A stretch of DNA of 64,000 nucleotides from Betaproteobacteria bacterium (GTDB lineage: Bacteria; Pseudomonadota; Gammaproteobacteria; Burkholderiales; Rhodocyclaceae): assembly GCA_009779265.1 (NCBI GenBank), contig WREP01000007.1, positions 16,623 through 80,622 of the forward strand. Reading direction: 5' to 3'. The notes under the pieces were generated by a model that made no database searches, had not been told where the DNA came from, and saw only the letters and a list, made by a program, of their open reading frames with translations. A program made the position numbers and the translations under genes. How positions within the stretch are numbered: position 1 is the first letter of the stretch; each line of letters starts with the position of its first letter. Shown piece after piece: positions 26,866-34,713 of this stretch.

Positions 26866-27981
26866 TCAAAGCTCGGCGGAAGATGAGACAAAACCGGCGA
26901 CTTCGAGGCCGAAGCCGGTCATGGAAGGCATTTTGCGCGGACTGGACAAGAGGCGCATGCGGGTCACGCCGAGATCGCGCAAAATCTGGGCGCCAATGCC
27001 GTAGATGCGCGGGTCCCATTTGTGCTGCCGGCGCGGCGCATCGTCCTGGCCGGTGAGGCGGGCCAGCAGCGCCTCGCCGTCCTCCGGGCGGTGCATGAGC
27101 ACGATCACGCCGTGGCCGTTTCTGGCCAGCGCCGCCTGCGCCTCGTCAATGGAGAAGGATTGCGCTTTACTGCCCGGATCGAGGAAATCGAGTACCGACA
27201 GCGGCTCATGGACGCGCACCAGGGTTTCGCCGCCGGCCGGAATCTCGCCCTTGACCAGCGCCAGATGGGTGCCGCCATTGGCGCGATCGACGTAGGCGTG
27301 CAGCGTGAAATCGCCGTGGGCGGTGGTGATCGGCTTGCTGGTGACGCGCTCGACCAGGGTTTCCGAAGCGGCGCGGTAGTGAATGAGGTCGGCGATGGTG
27401 CCGATTTTCAGTCCGTGGTCGCGGGCGAATTCAATCAATTGCGGCAGCCGGGCCATGCTGCCGTCCTCGTTGAGAATTTCGCAAATCACCGCCGCCGGTT
27501 CAAGGCCGGCCATCTGGGCCAGATCGCAGCCGGCCTCGGTATGGCCGGCGCGCACCAGCACGCCGCCGGGGCGGGCGGTGATGGGGAAAATGTGGCCGGG
27601 CTGGACGATATCCTCCGGCGTCGCGTTGCGGGCCACGGCGGCCTGCACGGTGCGCGCCCGGTCGGCGGCCGAAATGCCGGTGGTGACGCCCTCGGCGGCC
27701 TCGATCGAGACGGTGAAGGCGGTGCCGTAGGGCGTCTTGTTGTCGCGCGTCATCTGCGTCAGGCCGAGCTTGCGGCAGCGTTCCTCGGTCAGCGTCAAAC
27801 AGACCAGGCCGCGGCAGTGGGTGACCATGAAATTGATCGCTTCCGGCGTCACGAACTCGGCGGCGACGATAAGATCGCCTTCATTCTCGCGGTCTTCCTC
27901 GTCGACCAGAATGACCATGCGGCCGGCTTTCAGCTCGGCGACGATGGCGTCGATGGGGGCAATGGTGGGATGGGGGGACAT
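26866..27981 (-). CDS. ribB: 3,4-dihydroxy-2-butanone-4-phosphate synthase with degenerate GTP cyclohydrolase II domain
   Basis: Makes the four-carbon riboflavin precursor from ribulose 5-phosphate. The 371-residue protein begins [14 protein letters not shown] (ATG at 27981). The N-terminal synthase domain has [20 protein letters not shown] near residue 25, [12 protein letters not shown] near 53 and [17 protein letters not shown] near 148. The C-terminal 160 residues align with GTP cyclohydrolase II but contain no cysteine, so the zinc site (C...CxC) is absent. GTP cyclohydrolase II activity must come from elsewhere. The longer frame upstream runs through a repeat and is not coding. Confidence 0.92.
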   Translation of the reverse strand: MSPHPTIAPIDAIVAELKAGRMVILVDEEDRENEGDLIVAAEFVTPEAINFMVTHCRGLVCLTLTEERCRKLGLTQMTRDNKTPYGTAFTVSIEAAEGVTTGISAADRARTVQAAVARNATPEDIVQPGHIFPITARPGGVLVRAGHTEAGCDLAQMAGLEPAAVICEILNEDGSMARLPQLIEFARDHGLKIGTIADLIHYRAASETLVERVTSKPITTAHGDFTLHAYVDRANGGTHLALVKGEIPAGGETLVRVHEPLSVLDFLDPGSKAQSFSIDEAQAALARNGHGVIVLMHRPEDGEALLARLTGQDDAPRRQHKWDPRIYGIGAQILRDLGVTRMRLLSSPRKMPSMTGFGLEVAGFVSSSAEL

Positions 27982-28101
27982 GGGAAATGCGGTACGGCGA
28001 AAGGGCTGCCATTTTCGCAGAAAGCGGCGCTTGCCGGGGAAGCGCATGCATGTTCCCGGGCGAAAACTCACCGCCCCCCGTGTTCCCTCGCCCCGCTCGG
28101 C

Positions 28102-28389
28102 GGGGAGAGACTGATACCGCACCACACTGTCGGCTTGCGTCCCGGAACCGGAGGCTGGCGCCCCCCTCCCCCCTCGCGGGGGAGGGGCCGGGGGAGAGGG
28201 GGTGGTAGTAAAGGAGACGGCGGCTGGTTCGCCCATCGCGCTTGCATACGCCGCGCATCCTCTGTAAGGACAGGCTTGAACCCGCCCCAACCTCCCCCTC
28301 TCCCCGGCCCTCCCCCGCGAGGGGGGAGGGAGAGCACCAGCAACGCGCCTTTCTTGCGATTGCCCTGGTGCGGGCATCAGTCTCTCCCC
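28102..28389. repeat. Outer inverted repeat around repeat copy 2
   Basis: GGGGAGAGACTGAT at 28102-28115 is exactly inverted at 28376-28389. It encloses the 176-base palindromic repeat, as if that repeat had inserted between the arms of another short palindrome. The whole 587-base gap between ribB and fliC holds this nested repeat and the fliC promoter, but no supportable gene. Confidence 0.7.
28161..28336 (-). repeat. Dispersed GC-palindromic repeat, copy 2
   Basis: The same element as at 25613-25788, in the same orientation: C/G-rich arms (about 28161-28205 and 28291-28336), mutual inverted repeats, around a core that differs from copy 1 at only a few positions. It lies upstream of ribB. 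The element could act as a transcription boundary, but no T-run is attached. Confidence 0.85.
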
Positions 28390-28463
28390 GCAAACCAACG
28401 CGGGAGAACATAAAATCACGCGGTCGCCTGGGCGGCGCTCGGATCACCGGTCGACAAAAAGCC

Positions 28464-28490
28464 TAAAGTTTTTCCGAGGCTGGCCGTAAT
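28464..28490 (+). promoter_or_regulatory. Sigma-28 (FliA) promoter of fliC
   Basis: TAAAGTTT, 11 bases, then GCCGTAAT closely matches the FliA consensus TAAAGTTT-N11-GCCGATAA. It lies 79 bases upstream of the flagellin ATG, as expected for a late flagellar gene. Confidence 0.8.
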
Positions 28491-28568
28491 CGACTCAACG
28501 GCAGGCGGAACAGGTAAATCGCCGAGCCGCCGAAACGATCAATTTTCTTTCTTAGTGGGAGGCCCAAA

Positions 28569-29375
28569 ATGCCCGGACAAGTCATCTACACCAACACCTA
28601 TACCCTGAACGCCCAACGCCATCTGAGCAAGAACTCGCTCGCCCTGTCCAGCGCCATCGAGCGCCTGTCCTCGGGTCTGCGGGTCAACTCCTCGCGTGAC
28701 GACGCCGCCGGCATGGCCGTCGCCCAGCGTATGGAAGCCGATGCCCGCGGCCTCACCGTGGCCATCCGCAACGCCTCGGACGGCATCTCCTTCGGCCAGA
28801 CGGCCGACGGCGCCCTCGGCACCGTGGCCAGCATCCTGCAACGGATGCGCGAACTGACGGTACAGGGCATGAGCGAAACCATCGGTTCCGCCGAGCGTGG
28901 CTATCTGGACAAGGAATACCAGGAACTCCACAAAGAAATCACCGCACTGCAAGGCGCCTCCACGTTGAACAACCAGTCGGTCTTCGGAACCTTCAACTTC
29001 CAGGCCGGCGCCGCTTCCGGCCAATTTATACAAGGCGTCTTCACCAGCGTTGACGCTCCCGCCACCTCGTCTATCGCTGGAGCCACGACGGCTACCGCAG
29101 CAGCGGCCATGGCCGACATCGACACCGCCCTGAATGCAGTTGCCGAAGCCCGCGCCCAGGCCGGCAGCGTCATGACCGCCCTGGAGTTCCGCATCCAGCA
29201 ACTGGAAACGGCCCGCGAGAACCAGTACGCCGCCCGCAGCCGCATCATGGACGCCGACTTCGCAGCGGAAACCGCCAGCATGACCCGCGCCCAGATCCTG
29301 CAACAATCCGGCACGGCGATGGTGGCCCAGGCAAACGCGATTCCGCAGAACGTACTGACGCTGCTGCGCGGCTAA
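28569..29375 (+). CDS. fliC: Flagellin
   Basis: The filament subunit exported by the flagellar type III system. The 268-residue protein keeps the conserved terminal D0/D1 regions (LNAQRHLSKNSLALSSAIERLSSGLRVNSSRDDAAGMAVAQRM near residues 14-56, and the C-terminal SRIMDADFAAETASMTRAQILQQSGTAMVAQAN) with almost no variable middle domain, so it is among the short flagellins. The first residues MPGQVIYTNTYT depart from the more usual MA.VINTN. The ATG follows GGGAGG, and transcription is from a sigma-28 promoter. Confidence 0.95.
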   Translation: MPGQVIYTNTYTLNAQRHLSKNSLALSSAIERLSSGLRVNSSRDDAAGMAVAQRMEADARGLTVAIRNASDGISFGQTADGALGTVASILQRMRELTVQGMSETIGSAERGYLDKEYQELHKEITALQGASTLNNQSVFGTFNFQAGAASGQFIQGVFTSVDAPATSSIAGATTATAAAAMADIDTALNAVAEARAQAGSVMTALEFRIQQLETARENQYAARSRIMDADFAAETASMTRAQILQQSGTAMVAQANAIPQNVLTLLRG

Positions 29376-29402
29376 GGCCAGGGTTTCGCCCGCTAAGGCG
29401 TA

Positions 29403-29432
29403 ATGCGCGGTGGCCGTCCGGCCGCCGCGCAT
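29403..29432 (+). other. Long hairpin between fliC and flaG
   Basis: ATGCGCGG (29403-29410) pairs perfectly with CCGCGCAT (29425-29432), and the inside GGCCG-TC-CGGCC extends the stem to about 14 pairs. No T-run follows, so it is not a simple terminator. It ends about 10 bases before the flaG ribosome-binding site and could stabilise the fliC message or lower read-through into flaG. Confidence 0.55.
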
Positions 29433-29453
29433 CGGCTCGCAAGGAGGCACAAC

Positions 29454-29828
29454 ATGGATATCCAATCCGTCAAGACAAGCTTCACGCCCACCGTGACCTT
29501 GCCGCCCGGCGACAAGACGGCGCCAGCGGAAGCCCGCGCCGAGCGGCCGGTGGCCGAGGCCCGGGCAGCGGAAAAAACGCCGGAAACACGGGCAAACGCG
29601 CAGGACATGGAAAAAGAGGTTCGTGAAGCGGTCGAGAACATTGAGCGATTCGTCAGCCAGAGCGCCCGCGATATCACCTTTTCCATCGACAAGGACGACG
29701 GCTTCATGGTCAGAGTCGTCGACCGCACCTCGCAGGACGTGATCCGCCAGATTCCCTCGAAAGAGGTGATCGCCATCGCCCGCGCGCTGGACAAATTGCA
29801 GGGTCTTTTCGTGCGGGACAAGATCTGA
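29454..29828 (+). CDS. flaG: FlaG family protein
   Basis: A 124-residue protein of the FlaG family, which affects filament length in polar flagella. A variable N-terminal half rich in Pro/Ala/Glu is followed by the conserved block NIERFVSQSARDITFSIDKDDGFMVRVVDRTSQDVIRQIPSKEVIAIARAL. The ATG at 29454 follows AAGGAGG. It lies between flagellin and fliD, the usual place. Confidence 0.9.
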   Translation: MDIQSVKTSFTPTVTLPPGDKTAPAEARAERPVAEARAAEKTPETRANAQDMEKEVREAVENIERFVSQSARDITFSIDKDDGFMVRVVDRTSQDVIRQIPSKEVIAIARALDKLQGLFVRDKI

Positions 29829-29849
29829 CCCATTCACCGGAGGCTGATC

Positions 29850-31181
29850 ATGGCCGGAACCATCTCATCCCTGGGCGTCGGCAGCGGCATCGACACCGCC
29901 TCGATCGTCGACAAGCTGATGACGCTCGAAAAGCTGCCGCTGAAGGCGCTGCAAACCAAGCAATCGGCCCTCAACACCAAGCTCTCCTCGTATGGCCAGT
30001 TGAAATCGGCCCTGGACGCCCTGCAAACGGCGGCCAAGACACTGGCCGATCCGAACAAGCTCGCCGGCCTCTCCGCCAGTTTCAGCAACACCGGCGTGCT
30101 CAAGGCCGAAACGGGTATTTTCGCCAGCCCCGGTACGTATACGATCAATGTCAGCCAACTGGCCACGGCGCAGAAGAGCTTTACCAACGCCATCACCGGC
30201 AACCCCGCATTCGGCGCCGGCACGTTGAAATTCAGCGTCGGCGGCGAGGAAAAGACGGTTGATGTCGGCGACGGCGCCAGCCTGAACGACATCCGCGCCG
30301 CCATCAATGCAGCCAATATCGGCGTTACCGCCACGGTTATTTCCGGCAACGGCGGCGACCGTCTGGTATTGAGCGGGACGGCCACGGGCGCGGCGGGCGG
30401 ATTCTCGGTCACAGCAAGCGGCGATTCCAGCCTGAATGCGCTTGTCAGTTTCGATGCGAGCCTCGGCATCGCGGCCCAGAACGCGGAACTGACAATAGAC
30501 GGCGTGGCGGTCACTTCCAGCAGCAACACGCTGACCTCGGCCCTCACCGGCATGACCCTGAGCTTGACCGGTACCGGCGCAACGACGATGACGGTAGCGC
30601 GGGACGCCAACGGCGTGAGCGAGGCGGTCAACGCCTTCGTCAAGGCATTCAACGATGTCATCAGCCGGATCAAGAGCGATACGGCCTGGGACAGCGCGAG
30701 CAAGACCGGCAAGCCGCTGAATGCCGAATCGACGGTGCGCTCGGTCATGCAAATGCTCTCCAACACCCGCAGCAGCGCCCCGGACGGTCTGGGCGATTCG
30801 GTTTTCCAAACCCTGTCGTCACTGGGTATTTCGGTCCAGAAAGACGGCCTGCTGACGGTGGACAACACCAAGCTGACCAATGCCATCAACACCTCGTTCG
30901 CCGATGTGCAGAAAACTCTTGGCGCTTTCGGTCAGGCTTTCTCGGCTACCGTGGACCAGATCAACGGTACCAATGGCCTGATCGCCAACCGGGTCAACGG
31001 CCTCAACAACTCGGTCAGGCTGTTGCAGGACGATCAGGACAAACTGCAAATGCGCCTGGACATGATCCAGAAACGCTATCAGGCACAGTTCACGGCACTG
31101 GACACTTTGATGAGCAGCCTGCAAACTACGAGTTCGTATCTCACCCAGCAACTCGCGGCGCTGAGCAACAACAGGAACTGA
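29850..31181 (+). CDS. fliD: Flagellar filament cap protein FliD (HAP2)
   Basis: Caps the growing filament and guides flagellin assembly. The 443-residue protein has the N-terminal GVGSGIDTASIVDKLMTLEKLPLKAL and C-terminal heptad-rich segments (LLQDDQDKLQMRLDMIQKRYQAQFTALDTLMSSLQTTSSYLTQQL), with the variable beta domains between. The ATG follows GGAGG. Its genes fliS and a FliT-like gene follow directly. Confidence 0.95.
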   Translation: MAGTISSLGVGSGIDTASIVDKLMTLEKLPLKALQTKQSALNTKLSSYGQLKSALDALQTAAKTLADPNKLAGLSASFSNTGVLKAETGIFASPGTYTINVSQLATAQKSFTNAITGNPAFGAGTLKFSVGGEEKTVDVGDGASLNDIRAAINAANIGVTATVISGNGGDRLVLSGTATGAAGGFSVTASGDSSLNALVSFDASLGIAAQNAELTIDGVAVTSSSNTLTSALTGMTLSLTGTGATTMTVARDANGVSEAVNAFVKAFNDVISRIKSDTAWDSASKTGKPLNAESTVRSVMQMLSNTRSSAPDGLGDSVFQTLSSLGISVQKDGLLTVDNTKLTNAINTSFADVQKTLGAFGQAFSATVDQINGTNGLIANRVNGLNNSVRLLQDDQDKLQMRLDMIQKRYQAQFTALDTLMSSLQTTSSYLTQQLAALSNNRN

Positions 31182-31208
31182 TCGGAGCCGCCAGCACAGG
31201 ACACTTTC

Positions 31209-31607
31209 ATGGGTTTTGCCCCCAATCCGATTCAGTCCTACCAGAATGTCGGTTTCGAAACCGACATTCGCGGTTCTGATCCGCATCGTTTGATCATCCT
31301 CCTGTTCGAAGGCGCCCTCGCCGCCCTCGACCGCGCCGAGGCCGGTTTAGCCGCCAACAACTTCCTGGACAAGACCAACGCCCTGACCCGGGCCATCGAA
31401 ATCATCCTCGACGGCCTGGGCGCCAGCCTGAACATCGAGGCCGGCGGCGAGGTGGCGGCCAATCTCAAGGCCCTGTACGACTACATGGCGTCGCGCCTGA
31501 CCCATGCCAATTTCAACAACGACCTGGGCGCCATTCAGGAAGTGCGGGGACTCCTGAGCGAACTCAGCGATGCGTGGAAAGAAATTGCCCCCAAATCCGC
31601 CACCTGA
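31209..31607 (+). CDS. fliS: Flagellin export chaperone FliS
   Basis: Binds the flagellin C terminus in the cytoplasm and prevents early polymerisation. The 132-residue four-helix protein shows the family features SYQNVGFETDIRGSDPHRLIILLFEGALAALDRAE near the N terminus and LKALYDYMASRLTHANFNND near residue 83. It overlaps the next gene by 38 bases. Confidence 0.93.
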   Translation: MGFAPNPIQSYQNVGFETDIRGSDPHRLIILLFEGALAALDRAEAGLAANNFLDKTNALTRAIEIILDGLGASLNIEAGGEVAANLKALYDYMASRLTHANFNNDLGAIQEVRGLLSELSDAWKEIAPKSAT

Positions 31608-31908
31608 GCCGCTACCTGAAAGCGGCGTCTGGCGGGCCAGACTGGAACGCCTGCGCGATTGCCTCGACCAGCTCGATGCCGCCATGCAGGCCGGCCACTG
31701 GGAGCAACTGGATCAACTGACGGCACAGGTAAACCGGGCCATGCGTGACTTGCGGGCGCAGCCCGCGCAGGCGGAAGCGGCCCATCTCGAAGCCCTGCGC
31801 CAGATGCTCAGTCTGATCGACACCCTGCAAACCCGCGCCGCCACCCGGCAGCAGCAAATCCAACCCCTGCTCCAAGCCTGGCGGACGGCGCAGCCCAAAA
31901 CCCCATGA
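31570..31908 (+). CDS. FliT-like chaperone candidate
   Basis: A 112-residue, mostly helical, Gln/Ala/Leu-rich protein (LERLRDCLDQLDAAMQAGHWEQLDQLTAQVNRAMRDL and a C-terminal helix). Size, helical pattern and position after fliS match FliT, the chaperone for FliD, but sequence conservation in this family is low. The only ATG, at 31570, overlaps fliS and has no clear ribosome-binding site. Confidence 0.6.
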   Translation: MRGKKLPPNPPPEPLPESGVWRARLERLRDCLDQLDAAMQAGHWEQLDQLTAQVNRAMRDLRAQPAQAEAAHLEALRQMLSLIDTLQTRAATRQQQIQPLLQAWRTAQPKTP

Positions 31909-33110
31909 TCCCCCCCGACCTGGCCGGCCAATTGCGGGTCACGTTGCCGCCGACGCAACAGGAGGGGCCGCAGGCGATCATCCCGGCGCAAAAGCTGGTC
32001 GATGTCCTTTCCAACCTGACTGCGGGACAGCGGATTTTTGCCGAAATCCAGGCCATGCTGCCGAACGGCGCTTACCGCGCCGTGGTCGGCCAGCGCGATG
32101 TCACGCTCTCCCTGCCCTTCTCGGCCAAGGCCGGCGACAGCCTGGAACTGGAGGTGCTGGAAAGCAACGGCAAGCTGACCCTGGCCTTCGTCGCCAACCG
32201 CACCACCGGCCAGCAGGCCGCCGGACAGCCAGGCGGCCAATCAGTGGCGACGACGTTGAGCCAGGCCGGCCGCCTGATCGGCAGCCTCATCGGCCGTCTG
32301 GTCGGCGGCAATGTCGAGGGCAGCGAAGGCGGCGCGACGCGCGCCGCACCCGCCCCGCTCAACGCCAATCAACCGCTGTTGAAGGGTTTGCCCGACGCCG
32401 CCCAGTTGGCGCCGGTGCTCAAGGAAGCGTTGAGCCGGAGCGGCGTGTTTTACGAAGCGCATCAGGCGCGCTGGGTCGCCGGGCAACTGCCAACCGAGGC
32501 GCTGCGCCAGGAGCCGCAGGGCAAAACGCCGCCGACGATGCCGCCGCCGCAGCAGCCCACCGATCCGAATGCGGCAACGCAGCCGGCGCGCGGCGAGCCG
32601 GTTCTTCGCGGCGAACAGACACCGGCAACGCAGCCGCAACCCGCCGCTCACTCGCCGGGCGCACAACCCACCGCCCAATCGCCAAGCACGCAACCCGCCG
32701 CCCAACAGCCGGGTATGCAGCCCGGCAACCCGATTCCGCGCGAATTAACGCCCATCGTGCAGCAGCAGCTCGACGCCCTGGCGACGCAAAACTACGCCTG
32801 GCAAGGCCAGATATGGCAGGGCCAAAAGCTGTGGTGGGAGATTTCCGAGGAGGCCGACGAGGCCAAGCGCGAGGGCGACGAGGCCGGCCAAGGCTGGCAG
32901 ACCCGGCTCAAGCTCGACCTGCCCGCCCTCGGCGGCATCGAGGCCAGGCTGCGCCTGCAAGCGGGCGGACGCATCGACATCCAGATGATCACCGACAGCG
33001 ACGAAAGCGAAGCCCGCCTGCGCGAACATCTGGACAGCCTGCGCCAAAGCTTTGCCGCCGCCGGCCTGGAACTGACCGGCTTGCTGGTTCAGCATGGCGA
33101 GCCAGCCTGA
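31905..33110 (+). CDS. FliK-like hook-length control domain protein (second copy)
   Basis: A 401-residue protein with a structured N-terminal part (about 1-130), a long Pro/Gln/Ala-rich linker (about 180-270) and a C-terminal domain (TRLKLDLPALGGIEARLRLQAGGRIDIQM...AAGLELTGLLVQHG) that matches the Flg_hook domain of FliK. A second, separate fliK lies at 42786-43832. Linkage to the FhlB-like gene downstream, which it overlaps by 17 bases, suggests a joint role in export-specificity switching. Its partner and timing are unknown. Confidence 0.7.
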   Translation: MIPPDLAGQLRVTLPPTQQEGPQAIIPAQKLVDVLSNLTAGQRIFAEIQAMLPNGAYRAVVGQRDVTLSLPFSAKAGDSLELEVLESNGKLTLAFVANRTTGQQAAGQPGGQSVATTLSQAGRLIGSLIGRLVGGNVEGSEGGATRAAPAPLNANQPLLKGLPDAAQLAPVLKEALSRSGVFYEAHQARWVAGQLPTEALRQEPQGKTPPTMPPPQQPTDPNAATQPARGEPVLRGEQTPATQPQPAAHSPGAQPTAQSPSTQPAAQQPGMQPGNPIPRELTPIVQQQLDALATQNYAWQGQIWQGQKLWWEISEEADEAKREGDEAGQGWQTRLKLDLPALGGIEARLRLQAGGRIDIQMITDSDESEARLREHLDSLRQSFAAAGLELTGLLVQHGEPA

Positions 33111-33381
33111 CGCGGCCCGCGAAGCGGTCGCTCTGGCCTACCGCCAGACCGACGCCGCGCCTCGCGTCGTCGCTCGCGGCAAGGGCTTGATCGCCGAGGA
33201 AATCATCGCCCGCGCCCGCGAACACGGCGTCTATGTGCACGAGTCGCCGGAGCTGGTGGCGCTGCTCACCCAGGTCGACATCGACGAACACATCCCGCCG
33301 CAGTTGTACATGGCCGTGGCCGAACTGCTGGCCTGGCTGTACCGCATCGAGCATGGCGACGATGTTCCGCCGCCTATCTGA
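33094..33381 (+). CDS. FhlB-like: C-terminal domain of the FlhB export switch
   Basis: A 95-residue stand-alone copy of the cytoplasmic FlhB C-terminal subdomain (VALAYRQTDAAPRVVARGKGLIAEEIIARAREHGVYVHESPELVALLTQVDIDEHIPPQLYMAVAELLAWLY). It begins just after the position of the autocleavage motif NPTH, which is absent. Such short FlhB homologues occur in several flagellated bacteria and can replace the cleaved FlhB fragment. The full-length flhB is not in the window. Confidence 0.85.
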   Translation: MASQPDAAREAVALAYRQTDAAPRVVARGKGLIAEEIIARAREHGVYVHESPELVALLTQVDIDEHIPPQLYMAVAELLAWLYRIEHGDDVPPPI

Positions 33382-33428
33382 AATCATTTACCATGGACTG
33401 ATTTCGCCTTGCCCGCGTAAAATTTCCC

Positions 33429-34217
33429 ATGACCGAAGAGCAGCAGCCCATCCCCCATTTCGAGATTGATCGTCCCGAGTCGTTCGCCCAGTTCCTGCTC
33501 GACAATCCACGGGAAATCCTCTTCTACCTGAGGCTGCTGGCCCAACGCCGCTGCCTGCTCACCGCCTATCTCGACGCCGGCCAGCATTTCTTCCTCACCG
33601 CCATCATCGCCATCGACGAGGCCAGCGGGCAGTTTTTCCTCGATCCATCGAACCTTGCGCAAAACAACGCCGATGCCGTCGCCGCCCGGAAGGTCACGCT
33701 GCTGACCCATCTCGACCATGTGAAGATCCAGTTGCGCCTGACGGCCCTGCGCCCGGGCGTCTACCACGGCCAGCCGATACTCGCGGCGGCGCTGCCGGCG
33801 CGGTTGCTGCGCTTGCAGCGGCGCGAGTTCTTCCGCCTCGAACCGCCAGTGACAGCGCCGATCCTGTGCCAGGTGGCGGTAATGGCATCGGACGAGCAAA
33901 CGTATCACTTGGATTTGACCCTGTCCGATATCAGCGGCGGCGGCGCCTGCCTGGTCACCGCCGCCGACAACGCCCCGCTATTCCCGCGCAACGCGCTGTT
34001 TCAGCACTGCCGCCTGGAAATTCCCGGCGAAGGCGTGATCCAGGTCAATCTGCGGGTGCGCAAGGTTTTTGAATTCTCGGCGCACGACGGTCAAAGCCAT
34101 CTGCGCATCGGCTGCGAATTCGTCAATCTGCCGAGTACCCGGCTGGCCTTCATCGAACGTTACATCGCCCGCATCGAGCGCGAGCGCAAGGCGAGAACCT
34201 CGGGCCTGCCGATTTAA
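33429..34217 (+). CDS. ycgR: Cyclic-di-GMP-binding flagellar brake protein YcgR
   Basis: Slows flagellar rotation when cyclic di-GMP is high. The 262-residue protein has an N-terminal YcgR domain (about 1-115) and a C-terminal PilZ domain with the ligand-binding RLQRREFFR motif near residue 124 and DISGGGA near 163. Both match the RxxxR and D/NxSxxG signature. It is preceded by the FliK-like/FhlB-like pair and is convergent with fliE. Confidence 0.93.
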   Translation: MTEEQQPIPHFEIDRPESFAQFLLDNPREILFYLRLLAQRRCLLTAYLDAGQHFFLTAIIAIDEASGQFFLDPSNLAQNNADAVAARKVTLLTHLDHVKIQLRLTALRPGVYHGQPILAAALPARLLRLQRREFFRLEPPVTAPILCQVAVMASDEQTYHLDLTLSDISGGGACLVTAADNAPLFPRNALFQHCRLEIPGEGVIQVNLRVRKVFEFSAHDGQSHLRIGCEFVNLPSTRLAFIERYIARIERERKARTSGLPI

Positions 34218-34243
34218 ATGTTATGCAAGACGCAGGCCCTGAT

Positions 34244-34564
34244 TCAGACCTGCATATTCATCATGTCCTGGTAAGCCGTCACCAGCTTGTTGCGGACCTG
34301 AACCATTTCCTGGAAGGAAACGCTGGCCGTTTGCAGGGCGATCATCACTTCGTGCAGGTTTTGCGAGGTGTCGCCAGCGGCAAGTTTTTCCGCCATCTGG
34401 TTGGCCTGCTCCTGCGTCGCGCTGACTTTGTCGATGGAATTTTTCAACACCGCGGCAAAATCGGCGCCGCCAGCCGCCGGGGCGCTTTCCGCCGTCTTGC
34501 CGGAAGCCTGCGCCGCCGTGCTGCGTAGCACGCTCAACATATTTTCGATGCCTTGGGTGTCCAT
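34244..34564 (-). CDS. fliE: Flagellar hook-basal body complex protein FliE
   Basis: Links the MS ring to the proximal rod. The 106-residue protein has the family pattern, ending in HEVMIALQTASVSFQEMVQVRNKLVTAYQDMMNMQV. The ATG at 34564 follows AGGAG. A sigma-54 promoter precedes it. Unusually it is transcribed alone and opposite to fliFGHIJ, separated from them by the fleSR genes. Confidence 0.94.
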   Translation of the reverse strand: MDTQGIENMLSVLRSTAAQASGKTAESAPAAGGADFAAVLKNSIDKVSATQEQANQMAEKLAAGDTSQNLHEVMIALQTASVSFQEMVQVRNKLVTAYQDMMNMQV

Positions 34565-34594
34565 GTTCTGCTCCTGAATCTTTCGGCAAACAAC

Positions 34595-34612
34595 AAGCAA
34601 TTCCCGCGCCAG
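34595..34612 (-). promoter_or_regulatory. Sigma-54 promoter of fliE
   Basis: On the minus strand, CTGGCGCGGGAATTGCTT matches TGGCACG-N4-TTGCW with one mismatch and exact spacing. It lies 31 bases upstream of the fliE start. The adjacent fleR gene encodes a plausible activator. Confidence 0.8.
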
Positions 34613-34713
34613 AATTCTTCCGTTTCCAGATCAATCGAGCGCGCGAAGGCGAAGCGCAGACAGTACTGTAGTACGGCAAGCGAAGCCGACGATCGGTTGG
34701 TCTGGGAACGGAA

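Noticed and set aside
27982..28160. FMN riboswitch upstream of ribB
   Set aside because: None of the conserved RFN-element blocks is visible; the leader holds repeats only.
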